Shown: piece after piece, positions 41,604 through 50,021 of the stretch | Numbering within the stretch: the first letter of the stretch is position 1 | Layout of the letters: each line of letters begins with the position of its first letter | Origin: CAZEHO01 sp964511945 | GTDB lineage: Bacteria > Actinomycetota > Acidimicrobiia > Spongiisociales > UBA11373 | DNA length: 50,038 nucleotides | NCBI GenBank assembly: GCA_964511945.1 | Contig: CAZEHO010000021.1 | Span: 1 to 50,038, forward strand | Direction: 5' to 3' | Notes under the pieces: generated by a model | The model's database searches: none | Told to the model about the DNA's origin: nothing | The model's input: the letters and a program-made list of their open reading frames with translations, nothing else | Made by a program: the position numbers and the translations under genes

Positions 41604-43190
41604 GTGAGGCCCATCGTCGTCATCGCCGAGAAGCTGGCCGAAGCCGGAGTCGCTGCACTCCGCGCCGATTGTGAGGTCGTGGAGGCCGTCGATGTTCCCC
41701 GTGCGGAGCTCCTCGAGGCAGTCGGTCCGGCCTCCGGCCTGGTGGTGCGTTCCGCTACGCAGGTCGACGCCGAACTCCTCGGCGTCGCCCCTAACCTCAG
41801 GGTCGTCGGTCGGGCCGGCATCGGGGTCGACAACATCGATCTCGAGGCCGCAACCGCCGCCGGCGTGCTGGTGGTCAATGCTCCGACCGCGAATGCGATT
41901 TCGGCAGCTGAACACACGATGGCGTTGCTGCTCAGCCAGGCTCGGCGGATTCCTGAGGCCGACAGAACACTGCGGGACGGCGTCTGGGATCGGTCACGGT
42001 TCCGCGGGGTCGAGGTGCACGGCAAGACCCTTGGGCTCATCGGGTTGGGGCGGATCGGGACGCTCGTGGCGCAGCGAGCCCTCGCGTTCGGCATGCGGGT
42101 GGTTGCATACGATCCGTACGTCGGGGAGGACCGGGCCCGGCGGCTGGGCGTGGAATTCGCTGCCGAGATTGGCGACGTTCTCGGCGCCGCCGACTTCATC
42201 ACGATCCACCTGCCGAAAACACGGGCGACCGAGGGGCTGATCGATGCTGCGGCACTGGCAGCCATGAAGCCCGGTGCCCGGATCGTCAACACCTCACGCG
42301 GCGGGATCGTCGACGAAGCGGCACTGGCCGAGTCGGTCCGCGACGGCCACGTTGCGGGAGCAGCCCTCGATGTGTTCTCCAGTGAGCCGCTGTCCGAGAG
42401 CCCGTTGTTCGATCTTCCCCAGGTTGTGCTGACACCACATCTGGGGGCCTCAACGGTCGAAGCCCAGGACAAGGCGGGAACCTCCGTTGCCGCCGCAGTC
42501 GCGGCAGCGTTGCGGGGCGAACTGGTTCCCAGTGCGGTCAACGTCGATTTCGCCGGTGAAGTCCACGACGACGTGCTTCCATTCCTTCCAGTCGCCCGGC
42601 ATCTCGGCGCAACCTTTGCCGCCGTGGCAGGAGGGCTGCCCGGCCGCCTGGTGCTCCGGGTCGAGGGGCGCCTCTCGTCGCTCCCGTGTCGGCCGCTCGT
42701 TCTGGCGGCGCTCACCGGTGCGCTGTCGACGGTCTCCGATGCGGCGGTGTCGTTCGTCAACGCGCCCCATTTGGCCGCGTCCCACGGAATCAACGTCGTC
42801 GAGGAGTCCACCTCGGAGGTTGCCGACTATGTCACCGTTGTGCGGCTTCGGGGGGAGGTCGAAGGGCGGGAGCTGATGATCGCCGGGAGTGTTATCGGAC
42901 GAAAAGGTCCGGTGCTGGTCGACGTCCTCGGCCACGAGATCGAGCTGCCCTTCAGCGAGCACATGGTGTTGCTGGTGAACGACGACGTCCCCGGCGTCAT
43001 CGGAAGAGTCGGGAGCGCCTTGGGGTATGCCGGCGTCAACATCGCCAACATGGTCGTCGGCGAGTCATTCACCACCGGCGAGGCGCAAATGATGGGCCTC
43101 AATCTGGAGCGCGGCCTGACCGAGGATGAGGTCCGGACACTGCAGGACCTCGACGGGGTTCACCGGGCGTGGTGCCTCGACTTGACCTAG
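41604..43190 (+). CDS. serA: D-3-phosphoglycerate dehydrogenase
   Basis: SerA oxidises 3-phosphoglycerate, the first step of serine synthesis. The 528-residue protein is the long type found in mycobacteria. The NAD-binding GLGRIG is at 147-152. The catalytic Arg 232 lies in SRGGIVDE, Glu 261 in FSSEP, and His 279 in LTPHLGAST. An allosteric substrate-binding domain follows (about 315-450), then a C-terminal ACT domain (HMVLLVNDDVPGVIGRVG) that probably binds serine for feedback control. The frame is open to 41559, but GTG 41604 fits the promoter. Its TAG stop is the first three bases of repeat copy B. Confidence 0.96.
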   Translation: MRPIVVIAEKLAEAGVAALRADCEVVEAVDVPRAELLEAVGPASGLVVRSATQVDAELLGVAPNLRVVGRAGIGVDNIDLEAATAAGVLVVNAPTANAISAAEHTMALLLSQARRIPEADRTLRDGVWDRSRFRGVEVHGKTLGLIGLGRIGTLVAQRALAFGMRVVAYDPYVGEDRARRLGVEFAAEIGDVLGAADFITIHLPKTRATEGLIDAAALAAMKPGARIVNTSRGGIVDEAALAESVRDGHVAGAALDVFSSEPLSESPLFDLPQVVLTPHLGASTVEAQDKAGTSVAAAVAAALRGELVPSAVNVDFAGEVHDDVLPFLPVARHLGATFAAVAGGLPGRLVLRVEGRLSSLPCRPLVLAALTGALSTVSDAAVSFVNAPHLAASHGINVVEESTSEVADYVTVVRLRGEVEGRELMIAGSVIGRKGPVLVDVLGHEIELPFSEHMVLLVNDDVPGVIGRVGSALGYAGVNIANMVVGESFTTGEAQMMGLNLERGLTEDEVRTLQDLDGVHRAWCLDLT

Positions 43191-43352
43191 TGCCCCGTCA
43201 CACACCCTTTGGCGGGTTCCCGCCGGCCGGGGACGCCCCCGGCTGTGTCCTCCACCTCGACGCATCTACTGATGCGCCTTCGTTGTGCGTCCTTGCCGGA
43301 TGACGCCCCTGACTCGGCCTGACCCTCGCCAAGCGCATGAGACAGAGCGCCA
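43188..43352 (+). mobile_element. 165-bp MITE-like element, copy B
   Basis: It is the same length as copy A and 93% identical to it (12 substitutions, no gaps). The left end is TAGTGCCCCGTCACA. The right end ends in CCA where copy A has CTA, so the right TA is lost. The hairpin CGCATC-TACT-GATGCG is unchanged. This copy also has a perfect GGCGGG-TT-CCCGCC stem near its left end, where copy A has one mismatch. It begins within the serA stop codon. Confidence 0.75.
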
Positions 43353-43549
43353 GGAGCCCGCTGGGCAATACATGTCGCACATCTCGACGGCCAGTCATCA
43401 CCACTTGCGGTGTCCTCGGTCCCACCATTCCTGCACGAGGAGTGGCGGAACCTGCGTTCTTGCGATTGGCGCGCCTGGCCGCCGATCAACGTGCCCGGCG
43501 GGCACGCCACATCGGCATTACTCAGCAGAGTCCTAGTGTCCCGTCACGC
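43191..43549. other. 359-bp gene-free stretch between serA and pgpA
   Basis: It holds most of repeat copy B, then about 180 bp (43353-43533) of unique sequence, then a third copy of the element's left end at 43534-43547. Open frames across it, including one on the minus strand covering 43187-43510, have no recognisable domain and run through the repeat. I see no RNA gene. Confidence 0.6.
43534..43547 (+). repeat. Solitary end of the MITE-like element
   Basis: TAGTGTCCCGTCAC differs from the left end of copy B at one of 14 positions and points the same way. It lies 2 bp from the pgpA stop codon. It may be the remnant of another copy. Confidence 0.55.
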
Positions 43550-44011
43550 TCACGACCAGCCGAGTCCGACCAGCGCCCATCCCACTCCGAGTCCGTAGAG
43601 GCCGGCCACCACGTCGTCGGCGGTAATGCCGATCGCGCCGGGAAGCCGCTCGGCGGCGGCCACGCCGGGGGCCACCTTGAAGATGTCGAACAGGCGGGCC
43701 ACGATCACCGCGGCCACCCACGCCCCGCCGCCGAGCCCGATGACGGCCACCAGTGTCCCGGCGGTCTCATCCATGCATATCCATCCGGGGTCCTCTCCGC
43801 CCTCGGCGAACGGTGCAGCCGACCACAGGGAGGCTGCGATTGCGGCCGCTGCCACCAGGCCGGTCACCCACCATGCTGCCCCGGCTGCCAGCAGGACGGC
43901 GCCGATCCCAGCTCCTAGAGCCGCTCCGAACGTGCCCGCCCCGGTGTCGCTCTTCCACAACAGACGCGGAATGAACCCCAGCCCGAAGGACGACGCAACC
44001 AGGCGGGGCAT
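43550..44011 (-). CDS. pgpA: Phosphatidylglycerophosphatase A
   Basis: PgpA dephosphorylates phosphatidylglycerol phosphate in the membrane, giving phosphatidylglycerol. The 153-residue product has about four hydrophobic segments and the three conserved blocks of the family: GAGTFGAALG near the start, DPGWICMDETAGTL in the middle, and ARLFDIFKVAPGVAAAERLPGAIGITADDVVAGLYG, which contains the acidic residues of the active site. It follows the LiaF-like gene by 2 nt and is probably co-transcribed with it. Confidence 0.88.
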   Translation of the reverse strand: MPRLVASSFGLGFIPRLLWKSDTGAGTFGAALGAGIGAVLLAAGAAWWVTGLVAAAAIAASLWSAAPFAEGGEDPGWICMDETAGTLVAVIGLGGGAWVAAVIVARLFDIFKVAPGVAAAERLPGAIGITADDVVAGLYGLGVGWALVGLGWS

Positions 44012-44013
44012 CG

Positions 44014-44475
44014 TCAGGACGAGGTGGACGCTTGGATGTTGACTCCGCCGGCTGTACCTCCGACGGTGACGGCCAGCAGTGGCGCGTCGGAGGGGAGTTG
44101 TTCGGGATCAGTCACAGAGACCGCAACGTCGCCGGCGGTGAGTTGCTCGGCTACCTCGACCCGCCAATCCGCCGGGACCTCGAGATTGACGCCGCCGGCC
44201 ATGACCTGGATGTCGATCTCCGCTCCTTCGGGATGCAGGGCGGCGTCGCTGAGATCCAGGTTGATGCCACCGAGCATCGCCTTGGCGTGCAGCGACCGCA
44301 GGCCGGATGCCGTGCTGTGGAAGTCCCTGCCGCCCCAGATAGCGGCGAGCCGGACTTCGTCACCGTCTGCGTCGGTTGCACCTTGTTCGAATTGTTTGCC
44401 GACGAGGGCGCCGATTGCACGCAGGGCGCCGCTGATCGCGACGAACCAGATGAGTACCTTCAGGAACCGCTTCAC
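44014..44475 (-). CDS. LiaF-like small membrane protein
   Basis: A 153-residue protein with one N-terminal membrane helix (about 6-24). Its C-terminal domain has LGGINLDLSDA and AGGVNLEVPADWRVEV repeats, the pattern of the LiaF/cell-wall-antibiotic-response C-terminal beta-solenoid. Such proteins take part in envelope stress sensing, but many are uncharacterised. GTG 44475 is preceded by AGGAGAGG; the longer frame to 44526 would overlap the divergent promoter. It leads pgpA in a two-gene operon. Confidence 0.75.
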   Translation of the reverse strand: MKRFLKVLIWFVAISGALRAIGALVGKQFEQGATDADGDEVRLAAIWGGRDFHSTASGLRSLHAKAMLGGINLDLSDAALHPEGAEIDIQVMAGGVNLEVPADWRVEVAEQLTAGDVAVSVTDPEQLPSDAPLLAVTVGGTAGGVNIQASTSS

Positions 44476-44502
44476 GCTGCCTCTCCTCGGGCGCCTGCCG
44501 CC

Positions 44503-44508
44503 AGCGTA
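44503..44508 (-). promoter_or_regulatory. Putative -10 box of LiaF-like/pgpA operon (TACGCT)
   Basis: Minus-strand TACGCT precedes GTG 44475 by 27 nt. The transcript would have a short leader with a ribosome binding site, unlike the divergent leaderless gene at 44553. Confidence 0.4.
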
Positions 44509-44538
44509 GATGGCGCGATGAGCCACCGAGTCCGAAGG

Positions 44539-44544
44539 TAGCCT
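44539..44544 (+). promoter_or_regulatory. -10 box of leaderless S9 peptidase gene (TAGCCT)
   Basis: TAGCCT is followed by 8 nt and ATG 44553. Confidence 0.5.
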
Positions 44545-44552
44545 TGCCGGTC

Positions 44553-46496
44553 ATGCGCCCTGATGATCTTCCCAGGTTTTCCTCCGTCTCAGATCCGAAT
44601 CTCCATCCCGACGGTGTACGCGTCGCATTCGTGGTCTCGACCATGAACCTCGACGACGATCGCTACGACCGCCAGGTCTGGCTGTGGGACGGCACCGAAG
44701 CGCGTCCATTCACCGCGGGCCCGGGTGACGGCCGGCCCCGGTGGTCGCCCGACGGGTCGCAGTTGGTGTTCCTCCGCTCCGGTACCGGCGAGGGCGACGT
44801 ACCCCAGGTCGCCGTGATGCCCGCCGGCGGGGGTGAGGCATCGGTCGTCACGGAATTCCCGCTGGGGGCCACAGAAGCCGAGTGGTCGCCCGACGGGTCC
44901 CGGTTGGCGGTGGTCGGTGTTTCGTGGGCCGGAGAGTGGGCCGACCTCGAGGATGATGAGCGGAAGAAGCACCCACGGCGGATCACCCGATTCGGGTACC
45001 GCGCCGACAACCTCGGCTGGCTTCACGATCGGCGCTCCAACGTCTATCTGGTGACCCCGGCCGGTGGTGATCCCGTCGCGTTGACCGAAGGGGATGATTT
45101 CGATTCGGGCGTCTCCTGGCGGCCCGACGGCGGTGCTGTGGCGTTTCTCTCGGCCCGTCATGAAGACCGGGGGAAGGACTCCGGGAACCAGCCGTGGGAG
45201 GTTCCGGCTGCCGGCGGCGAGGCCGTTGCGCTCGCTGATGTCGGCATCTGGGGGAACGTGTCGTACCGGCCGGACGGTGTGGTCCACCTGCTTGGTCTGG
45301 ATGACCGATGGGCCTGGCCGAGCACGGTCGGACTGTGGCGGATCGATGACGGGGTACCCGTGCCCGTCGCCACCGGGATCGACCGCAGCCTGACCTCGGG
45401 GCATCCCCCGGCGACGCCACCCGGGCCGCAGTGGCTGGCGAGCGGTGGATGCTTCACCGTCCTCGAAGACTCGGGGCGGCTCGAGGTCGCCTCGATTTCG
45501 CCGGAGGGCGAGCTGAGCAGGGTGCTCGGTGGCGACCGCCTCATCCATGGCATCTCCTCGCGTTCCGATGGCTCGGCGTTTGCCTTTGCCACTACCTCCC
45601 CGACCGATCCCGGCGAGCTCTGGTGGTGGGAGGGGGGTGAGGAACGCGTGCTGACGTCGCTCAATGCCCCGGCGCGTGCCGAACTCAACCTGGTCGAGCC
45701 GGAGCACTTCCGGATCACCCGTGATGAAACCGAACTGGATGTGTGGGTGCTGCTCCCGCCGGGCGACGAGCCGGTTCCGGGCTTGCTCAACATTCACGGG
45801 GGCCCGGCCACCCAGTACGGATTCGGGTTCTTCGACGAGTTCCAGATGTATGCGTCGGCCGGATACGCGGTGGTGGCCTGCAACCCCCGCGGATCGAGCG
45901 GGAAGGGCCACGACTTCGTCCGGGTCCCGGTGGGCCGTTGGATGGAGGATCGTCCACCGGATCTCGAAGACGTCCTGGGGGCACTCGATGCGGCCCTGGA
46001 GCGGTACCCCCGGATCGATGCCGGTCGCCTCGGGATTATGGGCGGCTCCTATGGGGGCTTCATGACCACCCGGATCATCGCGGTCGATCACCGGTTCTCG
46101 AGTGCCGTCCCCGAGCGGGGCCTGTACTCCTTCACGTCGTTCCTGGGTACCTCCGACATCGGATTCCGCTTCCCGCAGATGTATCTCGGCGGGCTCGAAG
46201 TGGGGGAGTGGGACGCCGTGCACCGTGCCGGATCGCTCGCCCGAGCGCACGACATCACGACGCCCTGTCTCATCGTGCATTCGGAGACGGATCTGCGGTG
46301 CCCGGTCGAGCAGGCGGAGCAGCTGTTCACGATCCTCGCGGCTAATGGAGTCGAGGTGGAGATGCTGCGGTTCCCCGGTGGGAGCCACGAACTGTCGCGC
46401 TCCGGCAAGCCACGGCACCGCAAGGCCCGGTTCGAGGCGATCATCGAGTGGCACAACCGGCATCTGATCGGTGCAGCCGCCGATGTGACAACATAG
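44553..46496 (+). CDS. S9-family serine peptidase (acylaminoacyl-peptidase-like)
   Basis: A 647-residue cytosolic peptidase. The first 380 residues form a beta-propeller with repeated WSPDGS blades (64-69, 111-116 and related WRPDGG, YRPDGV). The C-terminal alpha/beta-hydrolase domain has IHGGPATQYG, the nucleophile Ser 499 in GGSYGGFM, Asp 580 in SETDLRCP and His 612 in GGSHELSR. The full triad indicates an active oligopeptidase or acyl-aminoacyl peptidase. No signal peptide is present. ATG 44553 is set by the leaderless promoter. Confidence 0.9.
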   Translation: MRPDDLPRFSSVSDPNLHPDGVRVAFVVSTMNLDDDRYDRQVWLWDGTEARPFTAGPGDGRPRWSPDGSQLVFLRSGTGEGDVPQVAVMPAGGGEASVVTEFPLGATEAEWSPDGSRLAVVGVSWAGEWADLEDDERKKHPRRITRFGYRADNLGWLHDRRSNVYLVTPAGGDPVALTEGDDFDSGVSWRPDGGAVAFLSARHEDRGKDSGNQPWEVPAAGGEAVALADVGIWGNVSYRPDGVVHLLGLDDRWAWPSTVGLWRIDDGVPVPVATGIDRSLTSGHPPATPPGPQWLASGGCFTVLEDSGRLEVASISPEGELSRVLGGDRLIHGISSRSDGSAFAFATTSPTDPGELWWWEGGEERVLTSLNAPARAELNLVEPEHFRITRDETELDVWVLLPPGDEPVPGLLNIHGGPATQYGFGFFDEFQMYASAGYAVVACNPRGSSGKGHDFVRVPVGRWMEDRPPDLEDVLGALDAALERYPRIDAGRLGIMGGSYGGFMTTRIIAVDHRFSSAVPERGLYSFTSFLGTSDIGFRFPQMYLGGLEVGEWDAVHRAGSLARAHDITTPCLIVHSETDLRCPVEQAEQLFTILAANGVEVEMLRFPGGSHELSRSGKPRHRKARFEAIIEWHNRHLIGAAADVTT

Positions 46497-46518
46497 ACGG
46501 CCGTCGCAAGGAGCCACT

Positions 46519-47037
46519 GTGGGTCAGCAACCGAACATCCGCCTCGGGATGGAGGACCTCCCCCGTCCCGAAGCCCATCCGGCACCGCCGCAGCGGTGGA
46601 GCCCGGAGCGGCCCGGCGAACTCGGCTCGCCGGAGGCGGTGCCGTGGGGCGGAGCGTTCGGCACCCCCGGTCCCGACAGCGGGTGGGCCTTCGTGGTGCT
46701 CGCCGAGCGAGAGATCCCGGTTGTGGACGATGAGCATCGAGCTGATGTGGAGGCTGCCATTGCCGCCCTCATGGTTGCCCGGGCGTCCCGCTTCACCCGG
46801 GGTCCGGTCGGTGAGGACGCCGATGTCGCCGAACTGCTGCTCGGGTACCGCAGCGACGGCCTCCCGGCGGAAGTCGCCGAGCGTCTCGCCGGGTTTCGAA
46901 CCCGAATGCTGCCCGGGTTCGCCCACTCCAAACATCTCGGCCGGGAACTGGTCGGTGCGATCGATCCTGCGGCGTTCGATCTGAGTGAGGACGAACTCCG
47001 CAGCCGGCTCGCAGCTGGGGAGCTGCTACCCACCTGA
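46519..47037 (+). CDS. Hypothetical protein
   Basis: A 172-residue soluble protein. The first 50 residues are Pro/Gly-rich (RPEAHPAPPQRWSPERPGE). The rest is helical, with VDDEHRADVEAAIAALMVARASRF and an LPAEVAERLAGFRTRMLPGFAHSKHLGRELV segment. GTG 46519 follows AAGGAG at the right spacing. It overlaps the thioesterase gene by 1 nt (TGATG) and lies 22 nt after the peptidase gene, so all may be one operon with gltX. I recognise no family. Confidence 0.7.
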   Translation: MGQQPNIRLGMEDLPRPEAHPAPPQRWSPERPGELGSPEAVPWGGAFGTPGPDSGWAFVVLAEREIPVVDDEHRADVEAAIAALMVARASRFTRGPVGEDADVAELLLGYRSDGLPAEVAERLAGFRTRMLPGFAHSKHLGRELVGAIDPAAFDLSEDELRSRLAAGELLPT

Positions 47038-47573
47038 TGAACGACCACCGCTTCGTGTCCCGCGCGCCGCTGCCGATGCCCGATGATGCGGTCCTGCCGC
47101 AGTATCACCTGCCGTGGTGCTTCGGTTGTGGTCCCGAGAACGAACACGGACTTGGTCTCGAGGCCCGGATCGAGGGTGACCTGGTGGTCGCCGATCTCGA
47201 ATTCGCTCCCCGTTTCCAGGGCGGCCCCGGTGTCGTGCACGGTGGCGGGACGGCCGCCTTCTTCGATGACCTGATGGGTTTCGTTCCGGTTGCCCATCAC
47301 ATCCCTGCGGTGACCGCTCGGCTCGAAATGCACTATCGGCGCCCCATCCCACTGGGGATGACGGTGCGCGGCGAGGCCTGGCTGACCGAGCGAGAAGGAC
47401 GCAAGCTCTGGGCCGAGGCGATCGGCAAGGATGCTGACGGTGAGGTCTACGTCGAAGCACGGGCGCTCTACCTGGCGGTCGGGGTGGAGCACTTCGTGAA
47501 GAACATATCCGAAATGCCGGACGAGCAGCGTGAGCGTCTCAGCCGGTATCGATCAGACGAGTACTACCCATGA
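47037..47573 (+). CDS. PaaI-like hotdog-fold thioesterase
   Basis: A 178-residue protein with a single hotdog domain. CFGCGPENEHGLGL is the substrate-entry segment seen in many acyl-CoA thioesterases of this group. The catalytic region is GVVHGGGTAAFFDDLMG, followed by TARLEMHYRRPIPLG. It probably cleaves an acyl-CoA of unknown chain. It overlaps both neighbours by 1-4 nt, so it is translated from the same mRNA as the FAH-family gene. Confidence 0.85.
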   Translation: MNDHRFVSRAPLPMPDDAVLPQYHLPWCFGCGPENEHGLGLEARIEGDLVVADLEFAPRFQGGPGVVHGGGTAAFFDDLMGFVPVAHHIPAVTARLEMHYRRPIPLGMTVRGEAWLTEREGRKLWAEAIGKDADGEVYVEARALYLAVGVEHFVKNISEMPDEQRERLSRYRSDEYYP

Positions 47574-48331
47574 AGATTGTTCGAATCAGAACCGAAGACG
47601 ACGAGATCGCCTACGGCGGTGTCGAAGAAGAGGGGATTCGACTCCACCTCGGGACGCCGTTTGTTGCCTGGGAGCCGACGGAGACGATCGTGCCGTTCTC
47701 CGAGGCCCGGCTGCTCTCTCCGGTCTTCCCCACCAAGGTCGTGGCGGTCGGTCACAACTACGCCGATCATGCCGCCGAGATGGGCAGACCGCTACCCGAG
47801 GAGCCGCTCATCTTCCTGAAGCCCAGTACGACGGTGATCGGTCCCGGCCAGCCGATTGTCTTGCCACCGGACTCCGAGGAGGTCCACCACGAGGCCGAGC
47901 TGGCAGTGGTGGTCGGCACCGTGTCACGAAACGTTGCCGCAGAGGACGCCTCGGCTCACATCTTGGGGTACACGGCGGCCAACGATGTGACGGCACGCGA
48001 CCTGCAGCGCAAGGATGTCCAGTTCACCCGCGGCAAGGGGTTTGACACCTTCTGCCCACTGGGGCCGGCCGTCGAGACCGAGATCGATCCGGCAGGGCTG
48101 ATGGTGCGCTGCATCGTGAACGGTGATCTGCGCCAGGAAGGGACGACCGACGACATGGTGTTCGGCATCGGTGAACTGTTCGAGTTCGTCACCAGGGTGA
48201 TGACGCTGCTCCCCGGGGACGTGATTCTCACCGGCACGCCCGCCGGGGTGGGTCCGATCGAGGCCGGGGACTTCGTCGAAGTCGAGATCGAGCGGGTGGG
48301 AGCCCTGCGGAACCTGGTGGTGGCCCGATGA
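47570..48331 (+). CDS. Fumarylacetoacetate hydrolase family protein
   Basis: A 253-residue FAH-fold enzyme. VGHNYADHAAEMG is the family start, and FLKPSTTVIGPG follows. Metal ligands lie in HHEAELAVV and NDVTARDLQ, and GFDTFCPLGP and LTGTPAGVGP are also typical. Members act as acylpyruvases, oxaloacetate decarboxylases/tautomerases or aromatic-ring-cleavage hydrolases, so the exact reaction cannot be read here. M. tuberculosis has a similar gene directly before its glutamyl-tRNA synthetase, as here. Confidence 0.88.
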   Translation: MKIVRIRTEDDEIAYGGVEEEGIRLHLGTPFVAWEPTETIVPFSEARLLSPVFPTKVVAVGHNYADHAAEMGRPLPEEPLIFLKPSTTVIGPGQPIVLPPDSEEVHHEAELAVVVGTVSRNVAAEDASAHILGYTAANDVTARDLQRKDVQFTRGKGFDTFCPLGPAVETEIDPAGLMVRCIVNGDLRQEGTTDDMVFGIGELFEFVTRVMTLLPGDVILTGTPAGVGPIEAGDFVEVEIERVGALRNLVVAR

Positions 48332-49776
48332 TGGTCCGCGTTCGCTTTGCGCCCAGCCCGACCGGGTTCCTGCACGTCGGTGGCGGGCGTTCTGCCCTCT
48401 ATAACTGGCTGTTTGCCCGCCGGCACGGCGGCACCCTGATCCTGCGCTCAGACGACACCGACGTCGCCCGATCCACCGAGGAGTTCGCCGAGGACATCCT
48501 CGCCGGCATGCGGTGGCTGGGCCTCGACTGGGACGAGGGGATCGAGGTCGGGGGCCCGCACGGCTCATACCGCCAAAGCGAACGGCTCGACCGCTACCGC
48601 GAGGTTGCGGATGCGCTGCTGGACTCCGGCGATGCCTACGCGTGTTTCTGCACACCCGGGGAACTCGACGAACGGCGTTCTGCGGCCATGGCGGCAGGAC
48701 GGCCTCCGGGATACGACGGGCGGTGCCGGACGATCGACCCGGAGGATGCCGCAGGCCGACGTCGCGATGGCGAAACCGCTTCGATTCGGCTTGCAGTGCC
48801 CCGCCCCGGGGCGACGGTGGTCCACGATCTGGTCCGCGGAGAGGTCACCTTCGAGCACGAGAGCATCGACGACTTCGTGATCGTCAGGTCCAGCGGGATG
48901 CCGACATATCACCTGGCCTCGTCGGTCGATGATGTCGACTACGGGATTACCCACGTGGTGCGGGGCGAGGATCTGCTGCCTTCGACTCCGAAGCACATGC
49001 TGATTGGAAGGGCAATGGGCGCCCCAGATCCGATCTATGCCCATCTGTCGTTGCTCCACGGACCCGACGGCCGCAAGCTGTCCAAGCGCCACGGGGACAC
49101 CGCACTCAAGGCATACCGGGAGGCAGGCATCCTTGCCGATGCGATGGTCAACTACCTGGCGTTGCTCGGTTGGTCTCCGGGTGAGGATGAGACGATCGTT
49201 GCCCGTTCCGACATGATCGATCGATTCGATCTGGGCGACGTGTCCAAGAATCCGGCGATCTTTGACACCCAGAAGCTCGAGTGGATGAACGGCGTCTACC
49301 TGCGGGAGCTCTCGGCCGCCGACTTCTCCGAGGTGGCGCTGCCGTTCGTGGTGCGCTTTCTCGGTCGGGAACTAGACGACGACGAGGCAGCCGCGTTCGC
49401 CGAGATCGCCCCGCTGGTTCAGGAGCGGACGAAGCGTCTCGACGAGGTGGGATCCCAGGTTCGGTTCCTCTACGTGGACCGGGTCGAGTTCGACGAGGCC
49501 TCGTGGCAGAAGGTGATGACCAAGCCGGATGCCGGGGCGGCAGTGAGAACGGCCGCCGAGCGGCTTGCCGGTTTGGATGATTGGAGCATCGAATCCATCG
49601 AAGCAGCGCTGCGCGGCATGCTCGACGACCTCGAATTGTCGGCTCGTAAGGGCCTCCAGCCGTTGCGGGTCGCCCTCACCGGATCGCAGGTCAGCCCGCC
49701 GCTATTCGAGTCCATGGCGGTGCTGGGCCGGGACCGCACATTGCAGCGGATCGAGGCGGCCGCACTTCGGATCTGA
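48328..49776 (+). CDS. gltX: Glutamyl-tRNA synthetase
   Basis: A 482-residue class I synthetase that charges tRNA(Glu), and probably mischarges tRNA(Gln) for GatCAB. RFAPSPTGFLHVGG holds the HIGH-type signature (16-19), and KLSKR at 250-254 is the KMSKS loop in HGPDGRKLSKRHGD. The C-terminal helical anticodon domain is complete. ATG 48328 overlaps the FAH stop (ATGA); a second ATG follows at once. The two tRNA genes lie 45 nt downstream. No glutaminyl-tRNA synthetase gene is in the window, and whether the enzyme is non-discriminating is inference. Confidence 0.95.
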   Translation: MMVRVRFAPSPTGFLHVGGGRSALYNWLFARRHGGTLILRSDDTDVARSTEEFAEDILAGMRWLGLDWDEGIEVGGPHGSYRQSERLDRYREVADALLDSGDAYACFCTPGELDERRSAAMAAGRPPGYDGRCRTIDPEDAAGRRRDGETASIRLAVPRPGATVVHDLVRGEVTFEHESIDDFVIVRSSGMPTYHLASSVDDVDYGITHVVRGEDLLPSTPKHMLIGRAMGAPDPIYAHLSLLHGPDGRKLSKRHGDTALKAYREAGILADAMVNYLALLGWSPGEDETIVARSDMIDRFDLGDVSKNPAIFDTQKLEWMNGVYLRELSAADFSEVALPFVVRFLGRELDDDEAAAFAEIAPLVQERTKRLDEVGSQVRFLYVDRVEFDEASWQKVMTKPDAGAAVRTAAERLAGLDDWSIESIEAALRGMLDDLELSARKGLQPLRVALTGSQVSPPLFESMAVLGRDRTLQRIEAAALRI

Positions 49777-49821
49777 GGCTTGCCTCGACCCGACCGCTTT
49801 CGTATCCTGGCCACCGCCCTT

Positions 49822-49893
49822 TCGGGGGTGGTGTAATTGGCAACACAGCGGGTTCTGGTCCCGTAATTGGGGGTTCGAGTCCTCCCCCCCGAG
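49822..49893 (+). tRNA. tRNA-Gln (anticodon CUG)
   Basis: The 72-nt cloverleaf has acceptor stem TCGGGGG paired with CCCCCGA and D-arm GTGT...ACAC. Anticodon stem GCGGG/CCCGT encloses loop TTCTGGT with anticodon CTG. The T-arm has loop TTCGAGT. The 3' CCA is not encoded (CCT follows the discriminator G). It reads CAG codons and would be charged with Glu then amidated by GatCAB. Confidence 0.93.
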
Positions 49894-49917
49894 CCTGGTG
49901 GTTCCCCGGAACCGCAC

Positions 49918-49990
49918 GGCCCCGTCGTCTAGCGGCCTAGGACGCTGGCCTCTCAAGCCAGTAACGCCAGTTCGAATCTGGTCGGGGCTA
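49918..49990 (+). tRNA. tRNA-Glu (anticodon CUC)
   Basis: The 73-nt cloverleaf has acceptor GGCCCCG paired with CGGGGCT. Anticodon stem CTGGC/GCCAG encloses loop CTCTCAA with anticodon CTC. The T-loop is TTCGAAT and the discriminator is A. The 3' CCA is not encoded. It reads GAG codons. It lies 24 nt after tRNA-Gln and shares its transcript. Confidence 0.95.
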
Positions 49991-49992
49991 CG

Positions 49993-50021
49993 AAGAACCC
50001 CCTGCTCTGCAGGGGGTTCTT
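49993..50021 (+). terminator. Strong hairpin terminator after tRNA-Glu
   Basis: AAGAACCCCCTGC (49993-50005), loop TCT, and the perfect complement at 50009-50021 form a 13-bp stem whose right arm ends in TTCTT. It closes the gltX-tRNA unit. Confidence 0.85.

Noticed and set aside
43187..43510. Possible small gene or transposase remnant between serA and pgpA
   Set aside because: The frame runs through repeat copy B and unique sequence, with no transposase DDE motif and no ribosome binding site.
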